Part shown: positions 54,096 to 63,282 of the stretch, in pieces | Layout of the letters: each line of letters starts with the position of its first letter | Position numbering within the stretch: position 1 is the stretch's first letter | Assembly: GCA_965203855.1 (NCBI GenBank) | Contig: CBDBDN010000007.1 | Coordinates: 124,001 to 188,000 of the forward strand | Reading direction: 5' to 3' | Length of the DNA: 64,000 nt | Source of the DNA: Bin87 sp965203855 | Lineage (GTDB): Bacteria > Chloroflexota > Dehalococcoidia > Lucifugimonadales > UBA3495 | Notes under the pieces: model-generated | The model's database searches: none | What the model was told of the DNA's origin: nothing | What the model saw: the letters and a program-made list of their open reading frames with translations, nothing else | Made by a program: the position numbers and the translations under genes

Positions 54096-55334
54096 CTAGT
54101 CATACTCTCCCAGAACGGCGGCCAGCTCGGGATGCAGGGCGCTTTCCGCTTTGCCGATGCCCGCATAGCCCAGGCGCGTTAGGTACTGGCGGACATACCC
54201 GGCGCGGAAACGGCGCACCGCGTCCATTCCCCCCGCCATCCGCGATACGGAACCGCCGGCGATGATCGCCAACGCTTCCCACAGCGCCGGGTCTTTCAGC
54301 TCCCCGGCCATGTCTTTCTCAATGGAACCCAGGATGCGGCGCAGTGCGGTGGCAAAGTTAGGCCCCTGCACGGCAACCGACGCTTTGAGCATTGCCTGCC
54401 CGTAAGCCATATGCCGCGCCTTGTCTTGCAGGCAGAGGCTGAACAGCTTCCGGTCAACCGGGTTGGCGCCGTAAGTCGCGCCAAAGCGATACAGCAGCAG
54501 CGTCAGCGTTCCCCGCGCAATGTACAGCGATACCGAAGTTTCCGGCCAGCCGGCCCGCGTCTCCAGCATCCGCCGGCTCATCATGCCCGGCGATTCCAAG
54601 CCCAGCGCGCCGCCGTTGCACAGGGCGCGCCGCCGCATCGCTTCCAAATGCCGCGCCGAGTCGAATTCCTGCGTCGCCAGGAACATTTTCGGCTCAATAT
54701 AAGCATAGTTCATCCGGTGCAGCCACTGCCCGATGGTGTCGGACTCGGCAATGGCGTGATGACTCAGTTCCGTGCACAGCTGGCACCAAGCCAGTTCCAG
54801 CGATTCCGGCAGCGGAGCCAATTCATCCCAGGGAATATCCTGCATCGCAATCCAGCGTCGCTGAACCGCTTCCTCATATAGGGCGGTAGCATTGTCGGCC
54901 CACAGCTCCTCTTTGCGATTGACCGAATAGTTGTCCAAACGGGGCAGGCCCGGCGTAGCGAAAGAGCCGCGCGGCATCCGCGTCATCTCCCGGCTTTCGT
55001 CCGGTATTTCGCCATAAACGCCAATGTTGATGGCGTCCAGTGTAAGGCCGTGCGCGGTAGGCCGCGCGCGCACGCCCCATTCCCGCGTATCCCGCATCCA
55101 GGGAAACCGTTCAGCAGGAGATTGAGCCGGAGCCGACGCTGCCGCAACCGGTTCGCCATCCGCCGATGGTGTCGGCCCCGGATCCGGCGCATCGGATGCG
55201 TCCTGCTCTACAGCCGTCTGCTGCACCTGCCCGGCCACCGAGGAACGATAGCGACCAGTAGGGTCGCTGTCATCAACCGGGCTATCAGGATTGGCGCCGC
55301 CGCCGCCGTTGGCCGGCGTATTCTGCGTAGTCAT
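54096..55334 (-). CDS. Ferritin-like di-iron superfamily protein
   Basis: ATG 55334 gives 412 residues, with a low-complexity Pro/Ala/Asp-rich N-terminus to ~residue 75. The helical body carries candidate metal ligands: CTELSHHAIAESD, TQEFDSARHLEAM (ExxxxRH) and LQDKARHMAYGQAM (DxxRH), in the spacing of R2-like or AurF-like oxidases. Substrate unknown. Its stop abuts the sat stop with no base between, a tail-to-tail arrangement with no room for a terminator. Confidence 0.75.
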   Translation of the reverse strand: MTTQNTPANGGGGANPDSPVDDSDPTGRYRSSVAGQVQQTAVEQDASDAPDPGPTPSADGEPVAAASAPAQSPAERFPWMRDTREWGVRARPTAHGLTLDAINIGVYGEIPDESREMTRMPRGSFATPGLPRLDNYSVNRKEELWADNATALYEEAVQRRWIAMQDIPWDELAPLPESLELAWCQLCTELSHHAIAESDTIGQWLHRMNYAYIEPKMFLATQEFDSARHLEAMRRRALCNGGALGLESPGMMSRRMLETRAGWPETSVSLYIARGTLTLLLYRFGATYGANPVDRKLFSLCLQDKARHMAYGQAMLKASVAVQGPNFATALRRILGSIEKDMAGELKDPALWEALAIIAGGSVSRMAGGMDAVRRFRAGYVRQYLTRLGYAGIGKAESALHPELAAVLGEYD

Positions 55335-55716
55335 AATGCCTCGCTGCTTGTGCCAATGTAAGCGCCGCCATTGTATGCAGAGTTGCCCGCGCAAGGCAAG
55401 AGAAGCGACGCTCCCTTAATTCCCGTCATCTAATTCCCGCCATCCGCCTTTCCTTACCGGGAAAAGGAACTGTCGCAGTCGCAGCCTGCCGTCCGTACTA
55501 TATGACGATTGATTGACGCCAACCATGTAAAGCGCCGGCGGCGGCGCGAAAAGATGGGATGATGCCGGTGATACCGCCGCAGTGCAGCCGGAAAATGCCG
55601 AGGAGTACTCTCGGACCGGGAGCTGTATCAGCGGTGTCATTTGGTGAAGAACGGCTTATAACGGATTAGAACGGCTCAACTCAACGCCCTGTCCCCGTCC
55701 AATCCGCATATCGCAA

Positions 55717-58443
55717 TCACTCCACCACCGCCCCCTCCGCATCCAGCAGCGTCAGCCCGTACCCCAGCTCCCGCAGCGGTTCCGCCACCCGTTCCCGGTC
55801 GCCTACGACCAGAATAGTGAGTCGCCGCGGCGCAAGGTACGCCGCGCCGACCCGATGCGTGTCAGGCAGCGTTACCGCGTCCAGCCGCTGCTCAAAATCG
55901 GCAAAATAGTCGTCCGGCAGGTTGAACTGCGCCAGCCGGAGCAGCCGCGCCAGCAATTGCGCCGGTCTCTCAAAGCCCGCCGGATACCCCAGCCGCAGGC
56001 CCGCCTTGGCGTCGGCCAGCTCGACGGCGTCCAGCGGGCGGTCGCCGCTGATGTCCGCAAACTCCCGCAGCGTTTCGGCGACTGCCAAGTGCGTAACCTC
56101 AGTCTGCACGCTGCCCCCGGCGGCCAGCAGCGACGGCGCGTTGTACCAGGATATGCCGGAATTGTACCCGTAGGAATAGCCCTTGTCCTGGCGCAAATTC
56201 CGGTTCAGCCGCGCCGAAAACTGCCCGCCGAAAGCGTAATTCAGCGCCGACAGCGGCATAAAGTCGGCATGATTGCGCTCCACCACCGGCATCCCGGCCC
56301 GGATGACCGACTGCGCCGCGCCCGGCTTGTCAATCAGGTAGATGCGCGGGCCGGCGCCGGCATCTCCGGCTATGGCAGCGGCGTCCGGCGTTGCGCCGGC
56401 AGCGTCCGGCGTTGCTATGGCCGCGCCCGGCGCCGTCCAGCCGCCAAAGTAGTCCTCGGCCAGCGCCGCCGCTTCGTCCAATGTTATATCGCCGGCCAGC
56501 AGCAGACACATCCGGTCGGGACGCAGCGCCTGCCGGCTGATGCTTTGCAGGTCGGCGCGCGCGGCGGCGGACACGGCGGCCTCGTTGCCAAAATTGGAAT
56601 GGGCGTAAGGCGATGCCGCGCCCAGCGCCAGCGTCCCGAAATTAGCGTCCCCCAGATAGCCGGCGTCATCTTTCGCCCGACGCAGGTCGGTGATCCGTTC
56701 CCGCCGGATGCGTTCCAGCTCGTGTTCCGGGAAATTGGCGTTGCGAGCGACATCGGCAGCCAGCTCCAGCGCGCGGGGCAGATGCCGTTTCAGCGTTTCG
56801 GCGGTCAGCAGCGTAACTTCTTTGCGCGCATCGCCGGCCAGCCGGGAGCCGATATGCTCAAATGCGGCGGCAATCTGCTGGCTGCTGCGCGTCGCCGTGC
56901 CCTCCGTAAGCATTGCGGCGGCAAAAGACGCCAGGCCGGGCAGATGCGCGGGATCCGCAGTAGCGCCGGCCCGCGCCAGCAGCGTAAAGGCGGTCAGCGG
57001 CAGCTCCGGCTTGCGGGCCACGATAATCTCCATTCCGTTAGACAGCCGAGCCCGCTGCGGACGGGGCGGCGTGAATGACGGCGTCGGGCCGCCGGCCGGC
57101 TGGACATTCCGGTCAACGGCAACGGCGCCAGTCCGCAGCGCCGGTTCCGGCAGCACCCGCATCCGCACCTGCCCGCCGGAGAGTATGTCGCGATGGACGC
57201 GCCGCACCTCATCCGGCGTAACGGCGCGGTATTCGTCCATAATCGTATTCAGCCGCCCCGGATCGCCGGTATAGACATTGAAAAAGTTGAGCGCATCGGC
57301 GCGCCCGCCGAACCCGCCCACGCGCGACAGCGTGCGGTAGTGCTGCATCTCAATGCGGTTAATGGCGCGCTCAAACTCCTCATCGCCAGGCGGGTCGGCG
57401 GCGATGCTATGCAGTACCTCCTCGGCGGCGGCCTCCACTTCGTCCAACGTGTGGCCGGCGGCGGGCGTCAGCTCCATACGGAACTGCCCGGCGATTTCGG
57501 CAGCGTGATAGCTGACCGATGCGTTCTGCGCCAGCTGCTTTTCGTACACCAGCGCGCGGTACATCCGGCTGCTCTGCCCGTCCGCCAAAATCGCAGACAG
57601 AATATCGCCGGCGGCGTCATCCCCCGACAGATTCGCCGGCGCCGGCCAGACGGCATACAGACGCGGCAGCGTAACCCGATCCGTCATCTCCAAGTCAATG
57701 CGCCCCGCCAGCGGCGAGTCGGCCCGGCCGGTGCGCCGGGCCGGCTGCCCCGGATCCAAATCGCCAAAATAGCGATGCGCCAGCTCCAAAGCGGCGGCCA
57801 TGTCAATATCGCCGGCGATGGACAGGCTGGCGTTGGACGGCGCATAGTAGCGACGGAAAAAATCTTTCACATCCTCCAGGCTGGCGGCGTCCAGATCCTC
57901 CTGCGACCCGATTGTCATCCAGTGATAGGGATGCGGCAGCGGGAACAAAGCCTGCTGGATATGCCACTGCGCCATCCCGTAGGGGCGGTTTTCGTAGCTC
58001 TGCCGCCGCTCGTTCTTGACCACATCCCGCTCGGTGTCAAACCCGTCCTGATCCAAGGCGTCCAGCAGAAACCCCATCCGGTCGGCTTCCAGCCACAGCG
58101 CCAGCTCCAGATAGTTGGACGGCACATCCTCCCAGTAGTTGGTGCGGTCGCCATTGGTGGAGCCGTTCAGCGTGGCCCCGATTTTCTGCAACGGCTCAAA
58201 ATGGCTCGCCTTATGATGCTTCGTCCCCCGAAACATAATATGCTCAAAGAGATGGGCAAACCCGGTACGCCCCGGCTCCTCATCCTTGGAACCGACGTGA
58301 TACCAAACATTAACGGCAGCCACCGGAACGGAACGGTCCTGATGCAAGACAACATCCAACCCGTTAGGCAAAGTATGCTTCTCAAAAGCAACGGCCGGCG
58401 CAGCAACGGGGGCAACGGAGGGGGTAACGGTAGCAGAAACCAT
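55717..58443 (-). CDS. M16-family zinc metalloprotease with two fused domains
   Basis: ATG 58443 gives 908 residues; the longer frame to 58656 adds only unrelated sequence and overlaps the divergent gene. The N-terminal M16 domain has the inverted zinc motif HLFEH (HxxEH) and the distal VVKNERRQSYENRPYG. A second M16-like half starts near residue ~445 (RLSNGMEIIVARKPELPLTA) and lacks HxxEH, as in pitrilysin-type fusions. No signal peptide is seen. It would degrade peptides in the cytosol or periplasm. The 382-bp gap 55335-55716 before its stop contains no gene that I can support. Confidence 0.9.
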   Translation of the reverse strand: MVSATVTPSVAPVAAPAVAFEKHTLPNGLDVVLHQDRSVPVAAVNVWYHVGSKDEEPGRTGFAHLFEHIMFRGTKHHKASHFEPLQKIGATLNGSTNGDRTNYWEDVPSNYLELALWLEADRMGFLLDALDQDGFDTERDVVKNERRQSYENRPYGMAQWHIQQALFPLPHPYHWMTIGSQEDLDAASLEDVKDFFRRYYAPSNASLSIAGDIDMAAALELAHRYFGDLDPGQPARRTGRADSPLAGRIDLEMTDRVTLPRLYAVWPAPANLSGDDAAGDILSAILADGQSSRMYRALVYEKQLAQNASVSYHAAEIAGQFRMELTPAAGHTLDEVEAAAEEVLHSIAADPPGDEEFERAINRIEMQHYRTLSRVGGFGGRADALNFFNVYTGDPGRLNTIMDEYRAVTPDEVRRVHRDILSGGQVRMRVLPEPALRTGAVAVDRNVQPAGGPTPSFTPPRPQRARLSNGMEIIVARKPELPLTAFTLLARAGATADPAHLPGLASFAAAMLTEGTATRSSQQIAAAFEHIGSRLAGDARKEVTLLTAETLKRHLPRALELAADVARNANFPEHELERIRRERITDLRRAKDDAGYLGDANFGTLALGAASPYAHSNFGNEAAVSAAARADLQSISRQALRPDRMCLLLAGDITLDEAAALAEDYFGGWTAPGAAIATPDAAGATPDAAAIAGDAGAGPRIYLIDKPGAAQSVIRAGMPVVERNHADFMPLSALNYAFGGQFSARLNRNLRQDKGYSYGYNSGISWYNAPSLLAAGGSVQTEVTHLAVAETLREFADISGDRPLDAVELADAKAGLRLGYPAGFERPAQLLARLLRLAQFNLPDDYFADFEQRLDAVTLPDTHRVGAAYLAPRRLTILVVGDRERVAEPLRELGYGLTLLDAEGAVVE

Positions 58444-58654
58444 GAGGGCAAAATCCTTTGTACGGGAGAGGGGATAGCGTCGCGGGCATACGCCGGCGTT
58501 GATGGTATGTACGGGCAAGGTTGCGGGGCTATTGTAACACTTGCCGGGAATGGCGGCGCAACGACCGCGACGGTTTTGACCGCGCTGATGCCCCTTGCGC
58601 GACTTGCCGTATTTGGCTACAATCAGGGCAACGCTCACAGGTGGTTCCAGTATC

Positions 58655-59446
58655 ATGCCGTTTCCGCAGACCCCCCGGGAGATTTACCGCAATAACCCTC
58701 TGGATGTGGTCACCTTCCAACTCCGGTTCCCCACCATTTTGAGCATCACCGCCGGGCCTCCGGTTAAATTTCAGGAGGCCATCCGCAGCGAATATCCCTG
58801 GTACACCCAGCAAAGCCAGCCCGATATTCCCGGTGTGCCGCCGGAGCTTACGGAAATGGCACAGGGGTTCGGGATGCCACAGGTGCCCCCCACGTACTTA
58901 TTTGAAACCGAGAACCGTATGCGAAGGATTTCGCTGGCACAGGACTCCCTTTCCGTGAATGAACGTGACTACCAGCAATGGGGGGATTTCCGAAGCAAAA
59001 TTGAACGCGCCGAAGGCATCCTCAATGATTTGTACGCCCCGGCGTTCTATACCCGTATCGGATTGAGATACCAGGATGTGCTGGATCGTAGCCGGTACGG
59101 GCTGGACGCAACGCCCTGGTCGGAACTGTTGAATCCGATTTTTCTGGGGATCCTGGGTTCCCAAGAAATAGGCCCGGATGTGGTGCGTCAATCCCAATCC
59201 CAAGTGGCATTAACCATCCCCGACGTAGATGGTGGGCAAGTGGTATTGCAACATGGGCTCGTTGCCAGGGAAGGCGCGGATTCCTCCCTTTACCTTATTG
59301 ACGCTGATTTCTCCACGCAAAGCAGGTGCAATTCTGATGACGCTTTCGACGCTGCCGACAAATTCAACCGGTGGGCCGGCCACCTTTTCCGTTGGGCAAC
59401 CACCGATGCCCTTCGTGAACAACTCAATCCGCACGGGGTCGGATAG
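58655..59446 (+). CDS. TIGR04255-like protein
   Basis: From ATG 58655 the protein has 263 residues. The start (REIYRNNPLDVVTFQLRFPT) with ILSITAGPPVKFQEAIRSEY matches the pattern I know for the TIGR04255 family (proline, leucine, Arg-phe strand, then FQ...IR...P). Further segments are RIGLRYQDVLDR and RWATTDALREQLNP at the end. The family is sporadic, often in variable regions, with no known function. It begins a tightly packed three-gene set (overlap 41 bp, then 1 bp). Confidence 0.75.
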   Translation: MPFPQTPREIYRNNPLDVVTFQLRFPTILSITAGPPVKFQEAIRSEYPWYTQQSQPDIPGVPPELTEMAQGFGMPQVPPTYLFETENRMRRISLAQDSLSVNERDYQQWGDFRSKIERAEGILNDLYAPAFYTRIGLRYQDVLDRSRYGLDATPWSELLNPIFLGILGSQEIGPDVVRQSQSQVALTIPDVDGGQVVLQHGLVAREGADSSLYLIDADFSTQSRCNSDDAFDAADKFNRWAGHLFRWATTDALREQLNPHGVG

Positions 59447-59732
59447 CTTTGCGAGTATCGGTGACAACCCGTTCAACTGGGAACGGACGCCTATCACGGC
59501 CCTTCCCGAAACGATCGCGGTGTCGCCTCTGAAAAAGCGCTTCTTGACCTGCCTGTTGGCGCTGCGTATGCCAGCGGAAGGCATCGATGAAAACTTGGAG
59601 TCGGCACTGGAGTGCTGGAATTTTCACGTCGCTCAACCCCACCACCCGGCCCTGCCGACTCTGCCGCCGCGCACCGAAACGGTCAATATCGTTGGCGTCC
59701 GCAAAAGCCACGGCCTGACCATCGAAGGCTGA
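59406..59732 (+). CDS. Small hypothetical protein of the TIGR04255 module
   Basis: ATG 59406 gives 108 residues (MPFVNNSIRTGSDSFASIGD); a longer start at 59337 is possible. It overlaps the preceding gene by 41 bp. No signal peptide or TM is evident. The middle PETIAVSPLKKRFLTCLLAL is hydrophobic and could be a buried helix. Its constant place between two other genes suggests a linker or regulatory role, but this is conjecture. Confidence 0.55.
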   Translation: MPFVNNSIRTGSDSFASIGDNPFNWERTPITALPETIAVSPLKKRFLTCLLALRMPAEGIDENLESALECWNFHVAQPHHPALPTLPPRTETVNIVGVRKSHGLTIEG

Positions 59733-59733
59733 T

Positions 59734-60330
59734 TTGGTGGCGCTGGCAGGTCGTTCTATGGCTTCGCCCGGCAGGTTGCGGCAAGGTCAGGTCATCCGCA
59801 ACCTGTACGAATACATCCCAACCGGCCTGCCCACAGCGGACGGGCCTACCGATGTAACGGCAGTGCATCATCCGCTGGTTGTCGTACTATCACCGGAATG
59901 CGACCTGGTGGGCGATTATGAACTGCGGAACGCTAATCCGAATGGCGGCTTTGACTTGGCCCAATCCAGCAGCTTTTTGGAGCATATCCAATGCTGCAAG
60001 CTCTTTGAGGAAGGCGAAATCAGAAACGCTCATGGCCTGAATAGCAGAGACTGGTCTTTCATCAAAACCAACCGCCATGAGCGGTATCACGCGATACTGC
60101 CATCGGCTTTGGGCCGTGTGGATAGCGATGTCCGCTTGTATTTGGATTTCAAGCGGATATTCAGCGTCTCAACCGAATACCTGTACGCTTTATTAGAGAC
60201 AGGCGGTTTGGAAATGGACGCCATCCTAGAACCCCCATGGATTCACCAACTGGTGCAACGGTGCTACGCATTCCAAGCTCGCGTTTGTGTGCCAGACCCA
60301 ACAGATCTACGCCCATCCGCCCAAGTGTAA
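59734..60330 (+). CDS. Hypothetical protein with SPECDL motif, third gene of the TIGR04255 module
   Basis: TTG 59734 with GAAGG 5 nt upstream, 1 bp after the previous stop, gives 198 residues; ATG 59758 (MASPGRLRQGQVIRNLYEYI) is the alternative. The motif VVVLSPECDLVGDYELRN (~48-65) is the most distinctive part; SPxCDL occurs in a group of uncharacterised proteins. Later LPSALGRVDSDVRLYLDFKR is a likely beta-alpha unit. No TM or signal. Its role is unknown. Confidence 0.65.
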   Translation: MVALAGRSMASPGRLRQGQVIRNLYEYIPTGLPTADGPTDVTAVHHPLVVVLSPECDLVGDYELRNANPNGGFDLAQSSSFLEHIQCCKLFEEGEIRNAHGLNSRDWSFIKTNRHERYHAILPSALGRVDSDVRLYLDFKRIFSVSTEYLYALLETGGLEMDAILEPPWIHQLVQRCYAFQARVCVPDPTDLRPSAQV

Positions 60331-60456
60331 AGCATTGGGGCAATATTATCTCGTAGCGACTGAATATGTTGCGCCCACCATTATGGCGATGGATGTTGAT
60401 GCGCGGCTACCTACTCCGCCCCCAAATCAACATCCATCGTCGTAGCCGTCGCCCCA

Positions 60457-61056
60457 TCACCCCCGCGCCGGCACCGGCCGCTCCCCCTGATTCGCCGCTA
60501 TCTGCTCCACATCCCACAGCTTGGCAAAGTGATACGCCCGCGGGCAGTGCCCATACGACTCCTCCACCTCTATGATGATGCCTTGCAAATGCTTGGCGTT
60601 GTCGTCCGTCCAGTACAGCGACAGCTCCACTTTCTGCCGTTCCAGCTCCTCCCGGTTCACGATGGACACCACCCCGTTCACCCGCACCGTGTCGTTGACG
60701 CCCGGGATCATAAACAGCAGCCCCACATGGGGGTTTTCGTCCATGTTCTGGTAAGACTGAAACAGGCGGTTGCCGGCCACATCCGGCAGCAGCAGCCGTT
60801 TGCTGTCAATCACCTTGACGAAGCCCGGCTTGCCGCCTTTGGGCGACGCGTCGCAGTTGCCGTCCGGGTCGGCGGTCGCCATCACCACAAACGGCGATGC
60901 GGCAATGAACTGCTGCACGAATTCCGACATTTCGCCCTTGACCTTTTCTTTGGCGCGCGGGCTCATATCGCCGAACTGGTCGTTGAAGCGGCTGGACTGC
61001 TGCACAATCGTAGCAGCGTCCATAGCGGGTACGGGCGGCGCAAGCGTAGTAGTCAT
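60457..61056 (-). CDS. PPOX-family flavin-binding protein (MSMEG_1061-like)
   Basis: ATG 61056 with AGGAG at 9 nt gives 199 residues. The pyridoxamine-phosphate-oxidase split barrel is visible in FVVMATADPDGNCDASPKGG, DVAGNRLFQSYQNMDENPHV and LLFMIPGVNDTVRVNG. The N-terminal helices before residue ~50 are usual for this subgroup. It probably binds FMN and may protect or reduce small molecules; substrate unknown. Confidence 0.85.
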   Translation of the reverse strand: MTTTLAPPVPAMDAATIVQQSSRFNDQFGDMSPRAKEKVKGEMSEFVQQFIAASPFVVMATADPDGNCDASPKGGKPGFVKVIDSKRLLLPDVAGNRLFQSYQNMDENPHVGLLFMIPGVNDTVRVNGVVSIVNREELERQKVELSLYWTDDNAKHLQGIIIEVEESYGHCPRAYHFAKLWDVEQIAANQGERPVPARG

Positions 61057-61159
61057 CCGATGCATCTCCTGTGCCTGGTTAGCCGCCGGCGGCGGCGTTT
61101 TGCTGCCATCAAGCAATGTCGCCCCAGCATAGCCGATTTGCCGCCCCAATTCTACCCGC

Positions 61160-61352
61160 CAACCGCCATTCCTTCCCCCAACCGCCATTCCTTCCCCCAA
61201 CCGTCATTCCCGCATATTGCCCCATCATTCCCGCATATTGCCCCGCCATTCCTACATATTGCCCCGCCATTCCGGCATATTGCCCCGCCATTCCGGCATA
61301 TTGCCCCGCCATTCCCACATATTGCCCCGTCATTCCGGCGCAAGCCGGAATC
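61160..61352. repeat. Nine-unit 19-22-bp array ending in a palindrome
   Basis: Two 19-bp CAACCGCCATTCCTTCCCC units are followed by about six 21-bp units of the form CCCCGCCATTCCGGCATATTG (one letter variants) and a complete palindrome at 61330-61352. The linker CATATTGC is fixed here and absent from other arrays. The 412-bp gap 61057-61468 holds no gene. The array is repetitive in all frames and gives spurious repeat-protein readings. Confidence 0.88.
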
Positions 61353-61468
61353 TGACGATGGGCCGTATAATGCCCATCGTTGACGCCGCCCGCCCGTCAA
61401 CGATAGCATAGCAGTATATTCACTCGGCAATTGCTTGCCCAATTTCCCACCACGGAGGCGCCCAAACT

Positions 61469-62401
61469 ATGACTACCCACAACACAGCCCCCGCCGCCGA
61501 CATTGCTTTCACCGACGCCGATTCCGCAGAAATCCATCGTCTGGTACAGCAGCAGTACGGCCAGCGCGCCCAGCGGGTTATCCGGCTGACCGATGTTACG
61601 CCGCCCGCGTCTGTCGGCAATGGCGCCGACTGCGGCGCCCCGGACTGCGGCCGCGGCGCTTGCGGCGGCGATGACTGCGGACAAGATGCCCCGGCTAGCG
61701 GCTGCGGCGCTCCTGATGCCGCCGCCGGCGCCGTCTGCTGCGGCCCGGTAGATACCGACCGCGCCATGTCCCTGTACAACGATGCCCAGCTCCGGGGCCT
61801 GCCCGTTGAGGCGATGGCGGCATCCGCCGGCTGCGGCAACCCTACCGCCCTGGCCGACCTGCGCCCCGGCGAAACGGTGCTGGACCTGGGCTCCGGCGGC
61901 GGCATTGACTGCTTTATCGCCGCCGAGCAAGTGGGCGATTCGGGCCGCGTGTTCGGCCTGGATATGACGCCGGAGATGCTGTCCCTGGCTAACTCCAACC
62001 GCGACCGGATGGGACTCCACAATGTAGAGTTCATTAAAGGCCAGCTGGAGGACATTCCCCTGCCCGACGCCAGCGTTGATGTCGTAATCAGCAACTGCGT
62101 CATCTGCCTCTCCCCGGACAAGGACGCCGTGTTTCGCGAAGCCTATCGCGTACTGACGCCGGGCGGACGGCTCCATGTCTCCGATATGCTGGCGCTGTCC
62201 GCCGATGGGCCGCGCGTCGTTGACCCGCAGTCCTGGGCCGCCTGCGTCGGCGGCGCCGAATACCGCGAGACCTATCTGGCGCGGATGGCCGCCGCCGGCT
62301 TCACCGACATCGCCACCAACGAGGAAGCGATGCAGTACGACCAGGATGCGGCGCCGCTCAATGTCGCCAGCGTCAAAGTTTCCGCCAGCAAGCCACGCTG
62401 A
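61469..62401 (+). CDS. arsM: Arsenite S-adenosylmethyltransferase, with Cys-rich insert
   Basis: The 310-residue protein has the ArsM SAM motif VLDLGSGGGIDCFIAA (~137-152), GLDMTPEMLSLA, SNCVICLSPDKDAVFREAYR and the product-site Cys in SWAACVGGAEYRETYL. It methylates As(III) using S-adenosylmethionine. Between residues ~51 and 91 lies an unusual segment with Cys at 55, 60, 65, 70, 79, 90 and 91 (DCGAPDCGRGACGGDDCG), not part of the standard family as I know it. No arsR or arsB gene is adjacent. A GGAGG site precedes the ATG. Confidence 0.9.
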   Translation: MTTHNTAPAADIAFTDADSAEIHRLVQQQYGQRAQRVIRLTDVTPPASVGNGADCGAPDCGRGACGGDDCGQDAPASGCGAPDAAAGAVCCGPVDTDRAMSLYNDAQLRGLPVEAMAASAGCGNPTALADLRPGETVLDLGSGGGIDCFIAAEQVGDSGRVFGLDMTPEMLSLANSNRDRMGLHNVEFIKGQLEDIPLPDASVDVVISNCVICLSPDKDAVFREAYRVLTPGGRLHVSDMLALSADGPRVVDPQSWAACVGGAEYRETYLARMAAAGFTDIATNEEAMQYDQDAAPLNVASVKVSASKPR

Positions 62402-62438
62402 ACCGAACCGATCCAAGCCGGGATGCCGGCCATCTAAC

Positions 62439-62569
62439 CGGCATCTCCGCCCGCCTTGCCGGCATCCCCGCCCGCCTTGCCGGCATCCCCGCCCGCCTCG
62501 CCGGCATCCCCGCCCGCCTCGCCGTCATTCTGGCTTGCCTTGCCGTCATTCCGGCGCAAGCCGGAATCC
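62439..62569. repeat. Five-unit 21-bp array ending in a palindrome
   Basis: The unit CCGGCATCCCCGCCCGCCTT plus G occurs four times (62439-62522, with single changes). A transitional unit CCGTCATTCTGGCTTGCCTT then a complete palindrome (CATTCCGGCGCAAGCCGGAAT, about 62547-62567) follow. The units grade from degenerate to canonical towards the palindrome. It lies in front of the Uma2 tandem genes. Confidence 0.88.
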
Positions 62570-62610
62570 GGTGCACCGCAGCAATCAAACCATCACGGGG
62601 GAAATTCGCA

Positions 62611-63222
62611 ATGACAACGACCATTGTCCCAGCGCATCCCAAAGCGAAATACCGCACCGGCGACCGTATGACCATCGACGAATTTCTGGCCCTCGGCGAA
62701 ACCGACGGCAAGTGGGAACTGGACGACGGAGTGCTTTACATCGTGGGATCCGCCAATCAAGACCATCAATATCTGAAGCGCTGGTTCTGCCGGCACATCG
62801 AGGACTACTTGCTGGCATCAACCCCGCCGGCCGGACGCCTGCACGACGAAATGACTACCATCCTGTCCCGGGAACGACATCGCGCCCCCGAACCGGACAT
62901 TGTAGTTGTCCTGGCCGGCCGCAGCGATGTTGCCGGCATCGTCCATGTTGAGGGCGTACCCGACATTGTGGTGGAAATCCTGTCCACCGACCGCCGGCGT
63001 GACCTGACGCTCAAGCGTGAAATGTATGCCGACTCCGGCGTCCGCGAATACTGGATCGTTGACCCGCGCGATGACACCGTTACGGCGCTGGAACTGCGGG
63101 CCGGCCGCTACATCGCAAGGGCCGTGCTGGACGCCAACGATACGCTGACCACGCCGCTGCTGCCCGGCCTGTCCATCCCCTTGGGCCGCATATTCCAACA
63201 CCCTTACCGCCCGGAACGCTAG
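62611..63222 (+). CDS. Uma2-family protein, tandem copy 1
   Basis: The 203-residue protein reads RTGDRMTIDEFLALGETDGK, WELDDGVLYIVGS, APEPDIVVVLAGRSDVAGIV, VPDIVVEILSTDRRRDLTLK (PD...ExL...K of the PD-(D/E)XK fold) and SGVREYWIVDPRDDTVTALE. Uma2 proteins are numerous in some genomes but have no established role. Codons 17-48 are nearly identical at DNA level to copy 2. No coiled-coil tail. Confidence 0.88.
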   Translation: MTTTIVPAHPKAKYRTGDRMTIDEFLALGETDGKWELDDGVLYIVGSANQDHQYLKRWFCRHIEDYLLASTPPAGRLHDEMTTILSRERHRAPEPDIVVVLAGRSDVAGIVHVEGVPDIVVEILSTDRRRDLTLKREMYADSGVREYWIVDPRDDTVTALELRAGRYIARAVLDANDTLTTPLLPGLSIPLGRIFQHPYRPER

Positions 63223-63282
63223 GAATGACACCGCCGCCAGCCACAAGGCGCCGTCGGCGCAATCGCACTACCGGAGGCCGCA

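Noticed and set aside
57193..58695. 500-codon plus-strand open frame
   Set aside because: Antisense to the M16 protease with no motif; GC-driven shadow.
61160..61352. Possible CRISPR array
   Set aside because: Units are directly tandem at 19-22 bp with linkers that are identical or nearly so; there are no unique spacers and no cas genes.
61116..61355. Open frame of heptapeptide-like repeats (CPAIPAY) and its minus-strand counterpart
   Set aside because: It is the translation of the 21-bp DNA array; every frame of such an array gives a repetitive reading, and no ribosome site is present.
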